Of a stretch of DNA of 64,000 bases, positions 34,215 to 45,373 are shown in pieces (position 1 is the stretch's first letter; each line of letters begins with the position of its first letter). The stretch spans positions 26,044,001 through 26,108,000 of the forward strand of contig CM044311.1 in NCBI GenBank assembly GCA_024291935.2, read 5' to 3'. The notes under the pieces were generated by a model. It had not been told where the DNA came from, searched no databases, and saw nothing but the letters and a program-made list of their open reading frames with translations. The stretch is from Okapia johnstoni (taxonomy: Eukaryota > Chordata > Mammalia > Artiodactyla > Giraffidae). A program made the position numbers and the translations under genes.

Positions 34215-34581
34215 TGAGTGACACAGTGTGGGCAGGAATCTGTCTACATGGTGACCATTTTGTAACATACGGAAATATCGAATCACTGCACTGTGCACCT
34301 GAAACTTACTTAGAATTTTAGGTCAATTATGTGTGTGTGCACAGTCGCTCATTTGCATCTGGCTCTTTGTGACCCCATGGACTGTAACCCACCAGGCTCC
34401 TCTATCCATGAAATTTTCCAGGCAATATACTGGACTGCACTGCCATGCCTTACTCCATGGAATCTTCCTGACCCAGGGATCGAACCCACATCTCTTGCAT
34501 CTCCTGCACTGGCAGGCAGATTCTTTACCACTGCACCACCTGGGAAGCCCACAGGTCAATTATACTTCAATGAAAAAAATG
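34215..34581 (+). repeat. L1 3' end split by a Bov-tA
   Basis: TGTGCACCTGAAACTTACTT and AGGTCAATTAT before the SINE continue as AGGTCAATTATACTTCAATG plus an A-tail after it, matching an L1 3'UTR. Confidence 0.72.
34331..34552 (-). repeat. Bov-tA SINE with perfect target duplication
   Basis: AGGTCAATTAT at 34320-34330 and 34553-34563 flanks a complete antisense element. Confidence 0.95.
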
Positions 34582-34587
34582 ATTTTA

Positions 34588-34860
34588 GGACTTGCCTGGT
34601 GGTCCAGTGGTTAAGAATACACCTGCCGATGCAGGGGACATGGGTTCGGCCTATGTTCTGGGAAGATTCCACACACCATGGGGCAACTAAGCCCACATGC
34701 CATAACTACTGAGCCCTCACACCCTAGAGCCTGTGCTCCACAACAAGAGAAGCCGCTGCAATGAGGTGCCCTTGCACCGCAACTAGAGAAATCACATGCA
34801 CAGCAATGAAGACCCAGTGAGCCCCCCAAAAATAAAGTAAAAATAAATTAAAAAAAATTA
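34588..34860 (+). repeat. CHR-type SINE, long form
   Basis: GGACTTGCCTGGTGGTCCAG head, then the extended CHR body (GGGCAACTAAGCCCACATGC, CTCCACAACAAGAGAAGCCG) to an A-rich tail. It sits just after the L1 poly(A). Confidence 0.88.
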
Positions 34861-34874
34861 TTATATACCTAAAA

Positions 34875-35068
34875 GGGGCTTCCCTGACAGCTCAGTTGGT
34901 AAAGAAATCCACCTGCAATGTGGGAGACCTGGATTCCATCCCTGAGTTGGGAAGATCCCCTGGAGAAGGGAACGTCTATCCACTCCAGTATTCTGGCCTG
35001 GAGAATTCCACAGACTCTATAATCTCTGGGGTCGCAGAGTCAGACACGATTGAGCAACTTTCACTGTC
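34875..35068 (+). repeat. Bov-tA SINE with perfect target duplication
   Basis: ATATACCTAAAA at 34863-34874 and 35069-35080 flanks a complete sense element. Confidence 0.95.
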
Positions 35069-35154
35069 ATATACCTAAAAAGAAAAAAATTTCTTCTGAA
35101 ATCAAGTGGTGTGTGTGTGTGGTGGTGTTTCTATTGCCTTTTGTTTCATATATT

Positions 35155-36372
35155 TATTTTTTTAATAAATTTATTTATTTTAGTTGGGGGCTAATTATTT
35201 TACAATATTGTGGTGGTTTTTGCCATACGTTGACATGAATCAGCCCTGGGTTTACATGTGTTCCCCATCCTGAACCCCCCTCCCACCTCCCTCCCCATCC
35301 GATCCCTATGGGTCATCCCATTGCCCCAGCCCTGAGCATTTGTCTCATGCATTGAACCTGGAATGGTGTTCTGTTTCACATATGACAATATACATGTTTC
35401 AATGCTATTCTCCCAGAACGTCCCACCCTCACCTTCTCCCTCAGAGTCCATAAGACTGTTCTATGCATCTGTGTCTCTTATTCTGTCTCACATATAGGGT
35501 TATCGTTACCATCTTTCAAATTCCATATATATGCATTAGTATACTGTATTGGTGTTTTTCTTTCTGCCATACTTCTGTCTGTATAATGGGCTCCAGTTTC
35601 ATCCATCTCAATAGAACTGATTCAAATGTATTCTTTTTAATGGCTGAGTAATATTCCATTGTATATATGTACCATTGCTTCCTTATCCATTCGTCTGCTG
35701 ATGGACATCTAGGTTGCTTCCATGTCCTGGCTATTATAAACAGTGCTGTGATGAACATTGAGGTACACGTGTCTCTTTCAATTCTGGTTTCCTTGGTGTG
35801 TATGCCCAGCAGTGGGATTGCTGGGTCATATGACAGTTCTAGTCCCAGTTTTTTAAAGAATCTCTACACTGTTCTCCATAGTGGCTGTACTAGTTTGCAT
35901 TCCCACCAACAGTGTAAGAGGGTTCCCTTTTCTCCACACCCTCTCCAGCATTTATTGCTTGTAGACTTTTGGATAGCAGCCATTCTGACGGGTGTGAAAT
36001 GGTACCTCATTGTGGTTTTGATTTGCATTTCTCTAATAATGAGTGATGTTGAGCATCTTTTCATGTGTTTGTTAGCCATCTGTATGTCTTCTTTGGAGAA
36101 ATGCCTGTTTAGTTCTTTGGCCCATTTTTTGATTGGGTCATTTATTTTCCTGGAATTGAGCTGCAGGAGTTGCTTGTATATTTTTGAGATTAATTGTTTG
36201 TCTGTTGCTTCATTTGCTATTATTTTCTCCCATTCTGAAGGCTGTCTTTTCACCTTGCTTATAGTTTCCTTTGTTGTGCAAAAGCTTTTAATTTTAATTA
36301 GGTCCCATTTGTTTATTTTTGCTTTTATTTCCAATATTCTGGGAGGTGTGTCATGGAGGATCCTGTTGTGAA
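35155..36372 (-). mobile_element. L1 LINE, 5'-truncated (ORF2 end and 3'UTR)
   Basis: Antisense L1. The A-rich 3' end is at about 35155-35185, followed by the 3'UTR. The C-terminal ORF2 protein appears in two frames (minus 36334-35864, for example [20 protein letters not shown]; minus 35758-35516, for example EYYSAIKKN). The frame break between them and the 5' truncation at 36372 make it non-functional. Confidence 0.93.
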
Positions 36373-37019
36373 AGCCTTGTCATAATCCTGTATTTTGGAA
36401 AGAGGCAGTACCAAGGATAGATCTGAAGAAAGTAGGGAGAAACAAAGGAAGGAAATCATTGGAATTATTGTCATAGTCACAGAAAAGGCTGCTGGAGTCT
36501 GCACTCAAGTTGTGGTGGTGAGCGAGGTTTGGGACACATTTCAGGGAAAGGCCTATCAGGAGGTGAGCCTGTGAGGAACAGGAAACAAGACAGCCATCTC
36601 AGGTTCCTAGGTTTGGACAATCAGTGGATAAAGTGCTATTAACTAAATGGGGAATAGAGGACAGGCAGGTTCAGTGCTGTGTAAATGTTAGGTTTTTGGC
36701 ACCTCGTGCACTTATAAATGGAAGTGCCAGAAAGAAAGATGACCTGGCTGGAGATCCAGATTTTGGAACCTAGATTACACTCCTTTGAGGAATTAGTTTG
36801 TTTTTTACAACGGTTGTATATCCCATAGCAGCTGTGCTCATTTCCCCCAGAAAGACCACAAACACCCATTTAGACTATTATGTTCCTTGATAGAGCAGAT
36901 GAAATGTCATTCATCAGAATGCTTCTATGGGGACTTGAATTTACAAGGCCAAACCAGGACCCCCTGTAAAGCAACTTCTCTAGCTCAGATAGAGAATTGG
37001 GGGTGAGAATTCTATGTTC
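36373..37019. other. Unassigned flank
   Basis: No feature recognised. Confidence 0.4.
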
Positions 37020-37218
37020 GTTAGTTGCTCAGTCGTGTCCAACTCTTTGTGACCCCATGGAAAGTAGCTGGCCAGGCTCCTCTATCCATGGAATTCTTCA
37101 AGCTAGAATATTGGAGTGGATAGCTGTTCCCTTCTCCAGGGGATCTTCCTGACCCAGGGATCAAACCTGGGTCTCCTGCATTGCAGGCAGATTCTTTACT
37201 GTCTGAGCTACCAGGGAA
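37020..37218 (-). repeat. Bov-tA SINE
   Basis: Complete antisense element, GTTAGTTGCTCAGTCGTGTC to GAGCTACCAGGGAAG. Confidence 0.92.
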
Positions 37219-37602
37219 GGGAAGACTTCTATACCAAACCTTATTCTCTTCCCCAGGGATAATGGAGCATACAATGTTTAAGGGCAAGTCACATATATTA
37301 TGATGTAGACTAGTATTGCTTGTAGTTTTAGAGAGAGAGGACTATATTTGCATTTAGAGAAGTGAGGGAGAGAATTGGTAGATCATTCAGGTGGGGATAA
37401 GTGATCTAACATGGCTAGATTCTTGTGAGATTGCTGTGGAAAGTTGGAGTGAAGGACCCTGGTTAGAGTTAAATGACTAGCAGGAGTGGTGAATCAGGAA
37501 GAATAGAAAGCCAGGGACCACAGATCCTGGGCAGCTTTGGAAACTTTGTTGAGTTTGGGACAATAAGAGTTGCAATATTGTGATACACATTTACATGTAT
37601 AT
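37219..37602. other. Unassigned flank
   Basis: No feature recognised. Confidence 0.4.
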
Positions 37603-37830
37603 GGGGCTTCCCAGGTGGCGCTAGTGGTAAAGAGCCAGCCTGCCAATGCAGAAAACACAAGAGACTGGGTTTCAATCCCTGGGTCAGGGAAGATCCCCTG
37701 GAGGAGGGCATGGCAACCCACTCCAGTATTCTTGTCTAGAGAATCCAATGGACAGAGGAGCCTGGTGGGCTACAGTCCATGGGGTCTCAAAGAGTCAGAT
37801 GCGACAGAATTGACTTAGCATGCATGCATA
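37603..37830 (+). repeat. Bov-tA SINE
   Basis: Complete sense element with the CTAGTGGTAAAGAGCC head variant and a GACTTAGCATGCATGCA tail. Confidence 0.93.
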
Positions 37831-38149
37831 TATGTATATATCATTCAAATGATCTGAATATATAACTCATATAGATTTGCTCTTTGTCCACAGTACCTGA
37901 CTCAGCTCCCAAAACTCTTGAAATGTTCCTTACAATAAGAGCAATGGGAGAATCTTTTGTTATAAGATTTGATTTCTTGCTCTCAGTTCCTGAAAATGCT
38001 TCAAAGGCATAAATGTGGCATGAGTGTCTTGATTTTCATAACAAGCAACTTTGTACCACCTTTGGGTTTATGTTAATGAGGTGACTTATGGAAATCCCCT
38101 AAAGATGAGGGCTGGTTGCCAGGGGAACTAACCATGAATAGAGGGGTGA

Positions 38150-38775
38150 GGAGAGGAGTTGTAGGTAGAATCAGTCACCAGTGGCCAATGATGTAATCAA
38201 TGCTTATATGATAAAGCCTCCATAAAAATCTGAAAGAATTCTTGGTGAAACAAAACTCTTTCATGTGCCATTGTGCCAGGCCCCAAACTCTATGGACAGA
38301 AGCTCCTTTGTTTTGAACTTCACCCTCTATCTCTTCATCTGTCTGTAAATTTGTATCCTTTAATATCCTTTTGTAGTAAACTGATAATCTAGTGGGTTTC
38401 CTGAGTTCTGGGAGCCACATTAACAAATTAATCAAACCTAAGGAGGATGGTATGGGAACCTCTGCTTTACAGTCAGTTGGTCAGAAGTATAGGTGACAAC
38501 ATGGGTTTGTGACTGGCATCTGCAGGCTATTCTAGCAAATTAATTAAACCTGTCATGGAGGTGGTTGAAACCTTCAAATCTATAGCCAGTTATAAGCACA
38601 GGTGATAATAAAGCTTTCAACTAGCCTCTGCAGGGGGGGTATATGTGTTGGGGGAAGTAGGGGCTCTCCCTGAAGGACTGAGCTCTTAACCTGTGGAATC
38701 TAATGCACTACCCAGGTAAACAGTGTCAGAATTGAGTTGAATTGTAGGACACCCAAATGGTATCAGAGAATTGCC
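38150..38775 (+). mobile_element. Old ERVL-type LTR
   Basis: CCTCCATAAAAATCTGAAAG (TATA-like), AGTAAACTGATAATCTAGTG near the poly(A) region, GGGAACCTCTGCTTTACAGT and GAGCTCTTAACCTGTGGAAT follow an ERVL-class LTR in sense. The segment from about 38420 (AAATTAATCAAACC) is repeated in diverged form from about 38536 (AAATTAATTAAACC). The subfamily is not named. Confidence 0.6.
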
Positions 38776-38963
38776 TGGGTAGCAGAGACACTAGAGACTC
38801 GGGTTTGCTCCGTGGGTCAGGAGGATCCTCTGAAGAAGAAAATGACCACCCACTCCAGTATTCTAGCCTAGATAGTCCCATGGACAGAGGAGCCTGACTG
38901 GGTACTGTCCATGGGGTTACAAAGAGTTGGACATGGCTGAGCGGCTGAGCATCCACACACACA
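38775..38963 (+). repeat. Bov-tA SINE, diverged
   Basis: Head decayed; the body and GAGTTGGACATGGCTGAGCG 3' block are present, with a CA-rich tail. Confidence 0.8.
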
Positions 38964-39376
38964 TACAAGTGCATTGGAGTTGGGGAACAGAACCATTATC
39001 AGCCACCCGTTCTGCTAATCAGTAGTGAAGAAAAGAAAAAGGGTGATGTGGAGAGGGCCCAGGGGCAGTGGGGATGGGCAGGGAAAGGCTGTTCTTCGGA
39101 TAACCAAGTGGCTGTCTGGCTAAGACAGCCATTCATAGGTATATTGGATATTTCTAGTTTGGGATTGCTAGTACTGAGAACAAATTATCCCAACTTACAA
39201 CTCAAGCTCTGAAGACCTAGGAAATGTGCCCTAGGAGGAACTTTACTATTGTGAAGATGAGCCTGCTGTCAAGGTGATCGCACCTGTCCCTACTTTTATG
39301 AGCTTAAAAGTAAGCTAAGCATCCTTGATTCAAAGCACTTGAAAGATTTAAGAAGTCCTTTGTATTTATTTCACGC

Positions 39377-39582
39377 ACTTCCCAAATGGCTCAGATGGTA
39401 AACAATCTGCCTGTAATGCAGCAGACCCAGGTTTGACCCCTGGGTCAGAAAGATCTCCTGGAAAAGGGAATGGCTAACCCACTCCAGTACTCTTGCCTGG
39501 AGAATTCGATGGATAGAGGAGCCTGGTGGGCTACAGTCCATGGGGTCGCAAAGACTCAGACACTACTGAGTGACTAACGCTT
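39377..39582 (+). repeat. Bov-tA SINE
   Basis: Sense element, CACTTCCCAAATGGCTCAGA to GAGTGACTAACGC, followed by a T run. Confidence 0.9.
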
Positions 39583-39634
39583 TTTTTTTTTTTTAAAGTA
39601 TTCTTGTCATCACTGACAATTGTGATTTTACTTT

Positions 39635-39906
39635 TTTTTTTTTTTGGCTGCTCTGGGTCTTCATTGCTGTGCATGAACTTTCTCTGGTTGTGGTGCTCAG
39701 GCTTCTTATTGTGGAGGCTTCTTTTGTTGTGGAGAGTGGGCTCTTGGGGGTCTTTGGGCTTCCGTAGTTGCAGCACTTGGGCTCAGTAGTGTGGCACATG
39801 GGCTCTGTTGCTCCAAGGCATGTGGAATCTTCCCACACCAGGGATCAAACCTGTGTCCCCTGCATTGACAGGCAGATTCTTATCCACCATACTGCCAGGG
39901 AAATTC
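39635..39906 (-). repeat. CHR-type SINE, long form
   Basis: Antisense element flanked by TGTGATTTTACTTT (39621-39634) and TGTGATTTCACTTT (39907-39920). Confidence 0.92.
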
Positions 39907-39920
39907 TGTGATTTCACTTT

Positions 39921-41569
39921 CATATTAAACTTTATTGTATATAAAAATAAACTGGCTGATTTTAGGGTGTTTTTTGTTTGTTTTTTCTGTTTTCCTGGTG
40001 CTGCTGTTGCTAAAGCAAGGAAGGAATATAGGGAGAATCAGTGAAAGAAGATTAATTTTTGTTGTGAGTCAGACAAACAAGAGATGCTGGGTAGGGAGAG
40101 AGGTGGCAGTTGACCCTTTGTTGAAATGTAACAAAACTGAGGAAAGGACATTTAAACATATTTAATATGCACTTATTTTTAAAGTATTTAGGTAGCTCCA
40201 ATTTATAGCTTATAGTGTGGTGCTATTTTCGATAGAGATTATGTACTCTCTGCTTGACCAAGTAGAAATGTGTTTGGGGCATACGTTGGACTCTGTTAAC
40301 ATAATAGGATTTTCCCAAACTGACCTGTAGGTGTCCTAGGTAATACCTATGTTGAGTTCTTTAAACACATTATTATGTGTTTCCTACTTGCTTGCTTAAG
40401 AAAATAAATGAATTTCTGGTGAATGTCTCAGCATATCCCATGTGGCTCTCAATAAATAGCTGTTGGTTTCCTGACATTTTTTTCCCGCAGATGCTCTTTC
40501 ATGCACTAAAATTGCTTAATGGACAGGAGAAGAATCAAATGGACAAACATTGGCAACTCACATGGAAACTCAGATGACAACTCAAAGAGGATAATCAGGT
40601 TTGGTCTGCAGAACTGCAAAATACCATCTGCCAGAAGACACGCCTGCAGATTCCAGGGGCCAACTTCTTAGAATGCTACTAAGACTCCTATTAATTTCTT
40701 AGGAAGCATGAGAGCCAAGTAACAGCAGCAAGAAGGAGGAGTCTCAAGTCAAAGAAACAAATAAACCAAAGTGGGCTGTAATCTTCAAAGGAATGAGGGA
40801 ATAAACACTTAGCCTCCTGATACCCTAGGTCAGCTCCCTTTATACTCCTTTCATTTTTATCCTCAGCCCCAAAGGATTGCTGAGATTTTTTAAAGTAGTG
40901 ATGCAATGCATAGAAGCCTAAAATATGAGGAAGTAATGTATTTTCCCATCAGTTACCTTGTGTGATATGGAACATGATGAGGTTGAATAGGAAGTAGGGT
41001 CTAATGTAACCACTTCAGGAAGGATGAGGGAGACACAGATAGGCTTCCTAAGATGGATATAGGACTAGGCCCATTAACAGGCCTTCTGATTTTAGTATTG
41101 ATTGGCTGGAGTATAGATGACCCAAATGACAGCCATAATGGATTAGCTATATGGGAAACAAAAGGGTAGTGGTTTGATTTAGATTGACCCTGAGGTACAG
41201 ATTTGAGTATGGATTTTTATTCAGAAGGTCACAGGACACACAAGAGGGGAAATGGGAAGTGAGACAACCATGGGAGAAAGCCAATAGAAGGTATGTTGAT
41301 GAGCAGATTGGCTCTGTGAATTATGAGTTAATCCTGATGGAAGATCCTAGAAGATACGGAGAGTAGGTCTTGGAGATGTCCCATATGATGTGTGAGGAGC
41401 CCGGGCACTTATTCACGAGTTCTCATCTGTCAATGGCTCAAGGTTATTCCTGGAGACAGTAACTCCCCAACATTCCCCATCTGCCCTTTTGAGGGCTAGC
41501 ACACTCCTTACCTGGAGAAACCCTTAGGCAGTCAGTCAGCCATTGGTTCTTACCCATAGGAAATAGAAA
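39921..41569. other. Unassigned flank
   Basis: No repeat or gene recognised. Short open frames lack any family signature. Confidence 0.4.
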
Positions 41570-41876
41570 GTGAAAGTGAAAGTTGATCAGTCATGTCCAG
41601 CTCTTTGCGGCCCCCATAGACTATGCAGTCCATGAAATTCTCCAGGACAGAATACTGGAGTGGGTAGCCTTTCCCTTTTCCAGGGTATCTTCCCAACCCA
41701 GGGATCAAACCCAGGTCATCCACATTGCAGGCAGATTCTTTATCAGCTGAGCCACAGGGGAAGCCCAAGAATACTGGAGTGGGTAGCCTATCCCTTCTCC
41801 AGAGGATCTTCCCGACCCAGGAATTGAACCGAGGTCTCCTGTGTTGCAGGCAGATTCTTTACTAACTGAGCTAGGA
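41570..41876 (-). repeat. Bov-tA SINE with partial second unit
   Basis: Complete antisense element 41570-41766, followed directly by a second body-and-head part (41767-41876) that lacks the 3' block. Confidence 0.88.
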
Positions 41877-42024
41877 AATATGGGGACAGTAAATGTAGGA
41901 TATATATAGACCAAGCACCTACAGTATCTGTTACATGGCTCTTAAGTTTTTTTTGGCAATTATCCATCACATGGGAGAATTTGATTCAAAGTCATAGATC
42001 CTTTTGCTAGAAAAAAAATAATCA

Positions 42025-42028
<4 letters not shown>

Positions 42029-42056
<28 letters not shown>
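42029..42056. repeat. (AT)14 microsatellite
   Basis: Uninterrupted AT dinucleotide run of 28 bp. Confidence 0.97.
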
Positions 42057-42424
42057 GACTTTGTATTCAATTTATGGGGATTGTAAAGTTCCACTTCAAG
42101 TGCCAAAGAAGCTCTACCTTTGGGGATCTATGCTGATCTATAGAAAAATTTCACCTTGTTTCAGCCTGCTGAAAAGTGAATACAGAGTGAGTGGGGCCAG
42201 CTAGAGGATTATCTGTCTTGGAAAGTCTTATGGGAGAAAGCATCCATAGTTTTATTGAAACACCATGTTCTAAATGGATGAATGGAGGGCATTATTAGAG
42301 GGATTCAGAGATGTGAAGTGGGAAGACCCATGTGTTCTTGTAGCAGGAGGCACAACTGAGATACTGTAAAAGTGTGGTCCCAGAGAGATACCTAGTGACT
42401 GCAGAGTAATGTTGCTATAGAGTG
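42057..42424. other. Unassigned flank
   Basis: No feature recognised. Confidence 0.4.
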
Positions 42425-42750
42425 AATGTTTGCGTTGCCTGCAAAGTCACTTGTTGAAACCCCAACCCCTAATATGATAGTATTTGAAGGTGCGGCCTTT
42501 GAGAGGTGATTAGGTCATGGGGGTTAAGCCCTCATGAACGGAATTAATGTCCTTGTAATAAAAGACCACAGAGATCTACTTCACTCCTTCTACCATGTGA
42601 GGACACAGCTAGAAGAAGGCATCACTGAACTAGGAAACGGGTCCTCTCCAGACACTGAATTTTCTCGTACCTGAAACTTGGACTTTCCAGCCTCCAGAGC
42701 TGTAAGATATACATATTTGTTGTTTAAGCCTTTTAGTCTGTGAGTGCAGA
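42425..42750 (+). mobile_element. MaLR LTR (MST/MLT1-type)
   Basis: GTTGAAACCCCAACCCCTAA, GAGAGGTGATTAGGTCATGG, CATGTGAGGACACAGCTAGA and CTTTCCAGCCTCCAGAGCTG occur in MaLR LTR sense order. Confidence 0.75.
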
Positions 42751-42914
42751 CCAAACAGACCAAGGTGAGTCTCTTCCCTAGGGGGTGAATTTTGAGTCTT
42801 GGTTTGATTTTAGTAAGACCATCTGAAATTCCTATAGGAACTGCACAATCACCTATTTTATTTTACAGTTTGTTTGTTGAGTGGATAATGCAACTATATA
42901 GCCCCAACTTCAGT

Positions 42915-42917
<3 letters not shown>

Positions 42918-42956
<39 letters not shown>
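42918..42956. repeat. (TG)n microsatellite
   Basis: 39-bp TG run at the 3' tail side of the antisense SINE that follows. Confidence 0.97.
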
Positions 42957-42958
<2 letters not shown>

Positions 42959-43150
42959 GTCGCTCAGTGGTGTCCGACTCTTTGTGACCCCACAAACTGT
43001 AGCCCTCCAGGCTTCTCTGTCCATGCGATTCTCCAGGCAAGAATGCTGGAAGGGATTGCCATTCCCTTCTCCAGTGGATCTTCCTGACCCAGGGATTGAA
43101 CATGGGTCTCCTGCATTGCAGGCAGATTCTTTACCATTTGAGTTACAGTA
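42957..43150 (-). repeat. Bov-tA SINE
   Basis: Antisense element; with its TG tail it is flanked by CAGTAACTGTGT (42911-42922) and CAGTAACTATGT (43156-43167), a likely target duplication. The inverted repeat begins at the next base. Confidence 0.9.
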
Positions 43151-43167
43151 GTTGTCAGTAACTATGT

Positions 43168-43432
43168 ATGCATGCTAAATCACTTCAGTCTAGTTTTAAA
43201 ATAAGATTATAAAAATAAAAATCATGATTTATGCCCTGACTGCTAGTCACCTCTAATTTCTCTGGAAGCAGTAACCATTATCAGTAGAAACTGATAGTAG
43301 AAACTATGCTTGAAACTGATAATGGTTACTACTTCCAGAGAAATTAGAGGTGACTAGCAGTCAGGGCATAAATCATGATTTTTATTTTTATAATCTTATT
43401 TTAAAACTAGACTGAAGTGATTTAGCATGCAT
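43168..43432. repeat. 118-bp-arm near-perfect inverted repeat
   Basis: Left arm 43168-43285 and right arm 43315-43432 are reverse complements at 117 of 118 positions; the one difference is in GGAAGCAGTAACC versus GGAAGTAGTAACC. A 29-nt spacer (43286-43314) separates them. The middle of each arm is not a repeat I recognise. The outer ~25 bp (ATGCATGCTAAATCACTTCA and its complement) match a Bov SINE 3' tail. Confidence 0.97.
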
Positions 43433-43630
43433 GCTGCAGTCCATGGGGTCGCTAAGAGTCGGACATGACTGAGCGACTTCACTTTCACTTTTCACTTTCA
43501 TGCATTGGAGAAGGAAATGGCAACACACTCCAGTGTTCTTGCCTGAAGAACCCCAGGGACGGTGGAGCCTGGTGGGCTGCCGTCTATGGGGTCACACAGA
43601 GTCAGACATGACTGAAGAGACTTAGCAGCA
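43433..43630 (+). repeat. Bov-A2 SINE, 5'-truncated
   Basis: The 3' end of one unit (CTGCAGTCCATGGGGTCGCT to GAGCGACTTCAC) is followed by a second A unit ending GACTTAGCAGCAGC, the dimeric Bov-A2 arrangement. Confidence 0.88.
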
Positions 43631-43755
43631 GCACCTAGGAAAAATGAACCATTATTGAAACAATATCCACAGTTGCCATGGTGTCATCATGACTTTGGAG
43701 CAAAGGCCACACAACAAAACCAGTAAATATAGCCCTCCTTGCCCACTCTAGGTTA

Positions 43756-44030
43756 CTGCTACTGCTGCTAAATCGCTTCAGTCGTGTCCAACTCTGTGCG
43801 ATCCCGTAGATGGCAGCCCACCAGGCTCCTCCATCCCTGGGATTCTCCAGGCCAGAACACTGGAGTGGATTGCCATTTCCTTCTCCAGTGCATGAAAGTG
43901 AAAAGTGAAAGTGAAGTCGCTCAGTCGTGTCCGACTCTGTGCGACCCCATGGACTGCAGCCTACCAGGCTCCTCCGTCCATGGGATTTTCCAGGCAAGAG
44001 TACTGGAGTGGGGTGCCATTGCCTTCTCCG
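43756..44030 (-). repeat. Bov-A2 SINE with target duplication
   Basis: Dimeric antisense element of 275 bp, flanked by ACTCTAGGTTA at 43745-43755 and 44031-44041. Confidence 0.95.
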
Positions 44031-44041
44031 ACTCTAGGTTA

Positions 44042-44418
44042 AGAAGAAGGCTTTTGGGTTTACTGGTGAGGTTTAGGGCATGGCATAGACCTGGCACATG
44101 TATTATGCATGCTTTCTCTCACTGTGGTGGATCAGGGGTCACTGTATATCTCTTGTCGCTGGGTTATGTCTTAAGGAGTGTGTGGTGACCCCCTGGTTGG
44201 GAAGTAGCACACAGTTCCATGGTTCTGATATACTTGTGGGGCTAGACCGGCAGCAATCTGGTTCACTGCTGAGATTCAGACTTTCTCTTAAACAGATGCT
44301 GGTCAGTGTAGACATCGTAAAACAACTCTTGAAGGTATAAGAATTCTGTGTCTTTGTTTTCCAAGAGGATCTGCTGATTCAAAGGAAAGTAAAAGGTGGC
44401 AATGTGTTGGACCTACAT
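44042..44418. other. Unassigned flank
   Basis: No feature recognised. Confidence 0.4.
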
Positions 44419-44609
44419 CAGTGGTCCTCAACCTTTTTGGCACCAGGATTGGTTTCACAGAAGACATTTTTTCCATAGACCGTGGCAGGGGTGATGGTTT
44501 GGGGATTATTCAAGCACATTACACTTATTGTGTATTTTATTTCTATTATTATTACATCAGCTCCACCTCATATCATCAGGCATTCGATCCCAGAGATTGG
44601 GGACCCCTG
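44419..44609 (+). mobile_element. Non-autonomous hAT DNA transposon
   Basis: The ends CAGTGGTCCTCAACC and GGGGACCCCTG form diverged terminal inverted repeats. Internal GCACATTACACTTATTGTG and ATCAGCTCCACCTCATATCA blocks match an old hAT-Charlie family. 191 bp, no transposase. Confidence 0.72.
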
Positions 44610-44717
44610 ACCTCTGGTTTCCATGTGGTGCCTTAGTAACTGGAGATGAGTGGTGGGGAATGGGAACTCTGGTTTATGGGTCAGAAGCTCTCGTTTGGGG
44701 CTGCCAAGAATATAAGT

Positions 44718-44928
44718 AGGGCTTCCCTGGTGCCTCAAATGGTAAAGGATCTGCCTGCAATGCAGGAGACCTGGGTTTTATCCCTGGGTTGGAAAGATCC
44801 CCTGGAGAAAGGAATGGCAACCCACTCGAGTATTCTTGCTTGGAGAATTCCATGGACAGAGGAACCTGGTGAGTTACAGTCCATGGGTCACAAAGAATCA
44901 GACACAACTGAGTGACTAACACTTTCAC
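44718..44928 (+). repeat. Bov-tA SINE
   Basis: Complete sense element, GGGCTTCCCTGGTGCCTCAA to GAGTGACTAACACTTTCAC. Confidence 0.94.
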
Positions 44929-45181
44929 AAATATAGATGTTTTAGAAAATGAAGCTAGAATACCCTGTGGTTATTCCTGCTTCTTAACTAATTTAAGTAG
45001 ATGAATTATGGCCCAAAGAAGAAGACAGAGGTGGAGGAACAATTGCCCATGATTTAGCTTCTCAATAATTCTCCTGTACTCATGGTTCCTGAGAGTCTGA
45101 TTTAACCACAGCCCAACCTCCCCTATGTAACACCTCCAAGTCTCTAAGGCTAACCTGATTGCCAAGGAGTTTTGGCCTTTG

Positions 45182-45301
45182 GTTTGGCCACACTTCACAG
45201 CTTGTGTGATCTTATTTCCCTGACCAGGGATTGAACCCTGAACCTGTGGCCTCGGCAGTGAAAACATCAAGTCCTAGCCACTGGACTGCCAGGGAATTCC
45301 C
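45182..45301 (-). repeat. CHR-type SINE
   Basis: Antisense short element flanked by TGGCCTTTG at 45173-45181 and 45302-45310. Confidence 0.88.
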
Positions 45302-45315
45302 TGGCCTTTGATTCT

Positions 45316-45317
<2 letters not shown>

Positions 45318-45370
<53 letters not shown>
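45318..45370. repeat. (GT)n microsatellite
   Basis: 53-bp GT run. Confidence 0.97.

Positions 45371-45373
<3 letters not shown>

Noticed and set aside
35864..36334. L1 ORF2-like frame as a gene
   Set aside because: 5'-truncated L1 with a frame break before the 3'UTR; a dead retrotransposon end.
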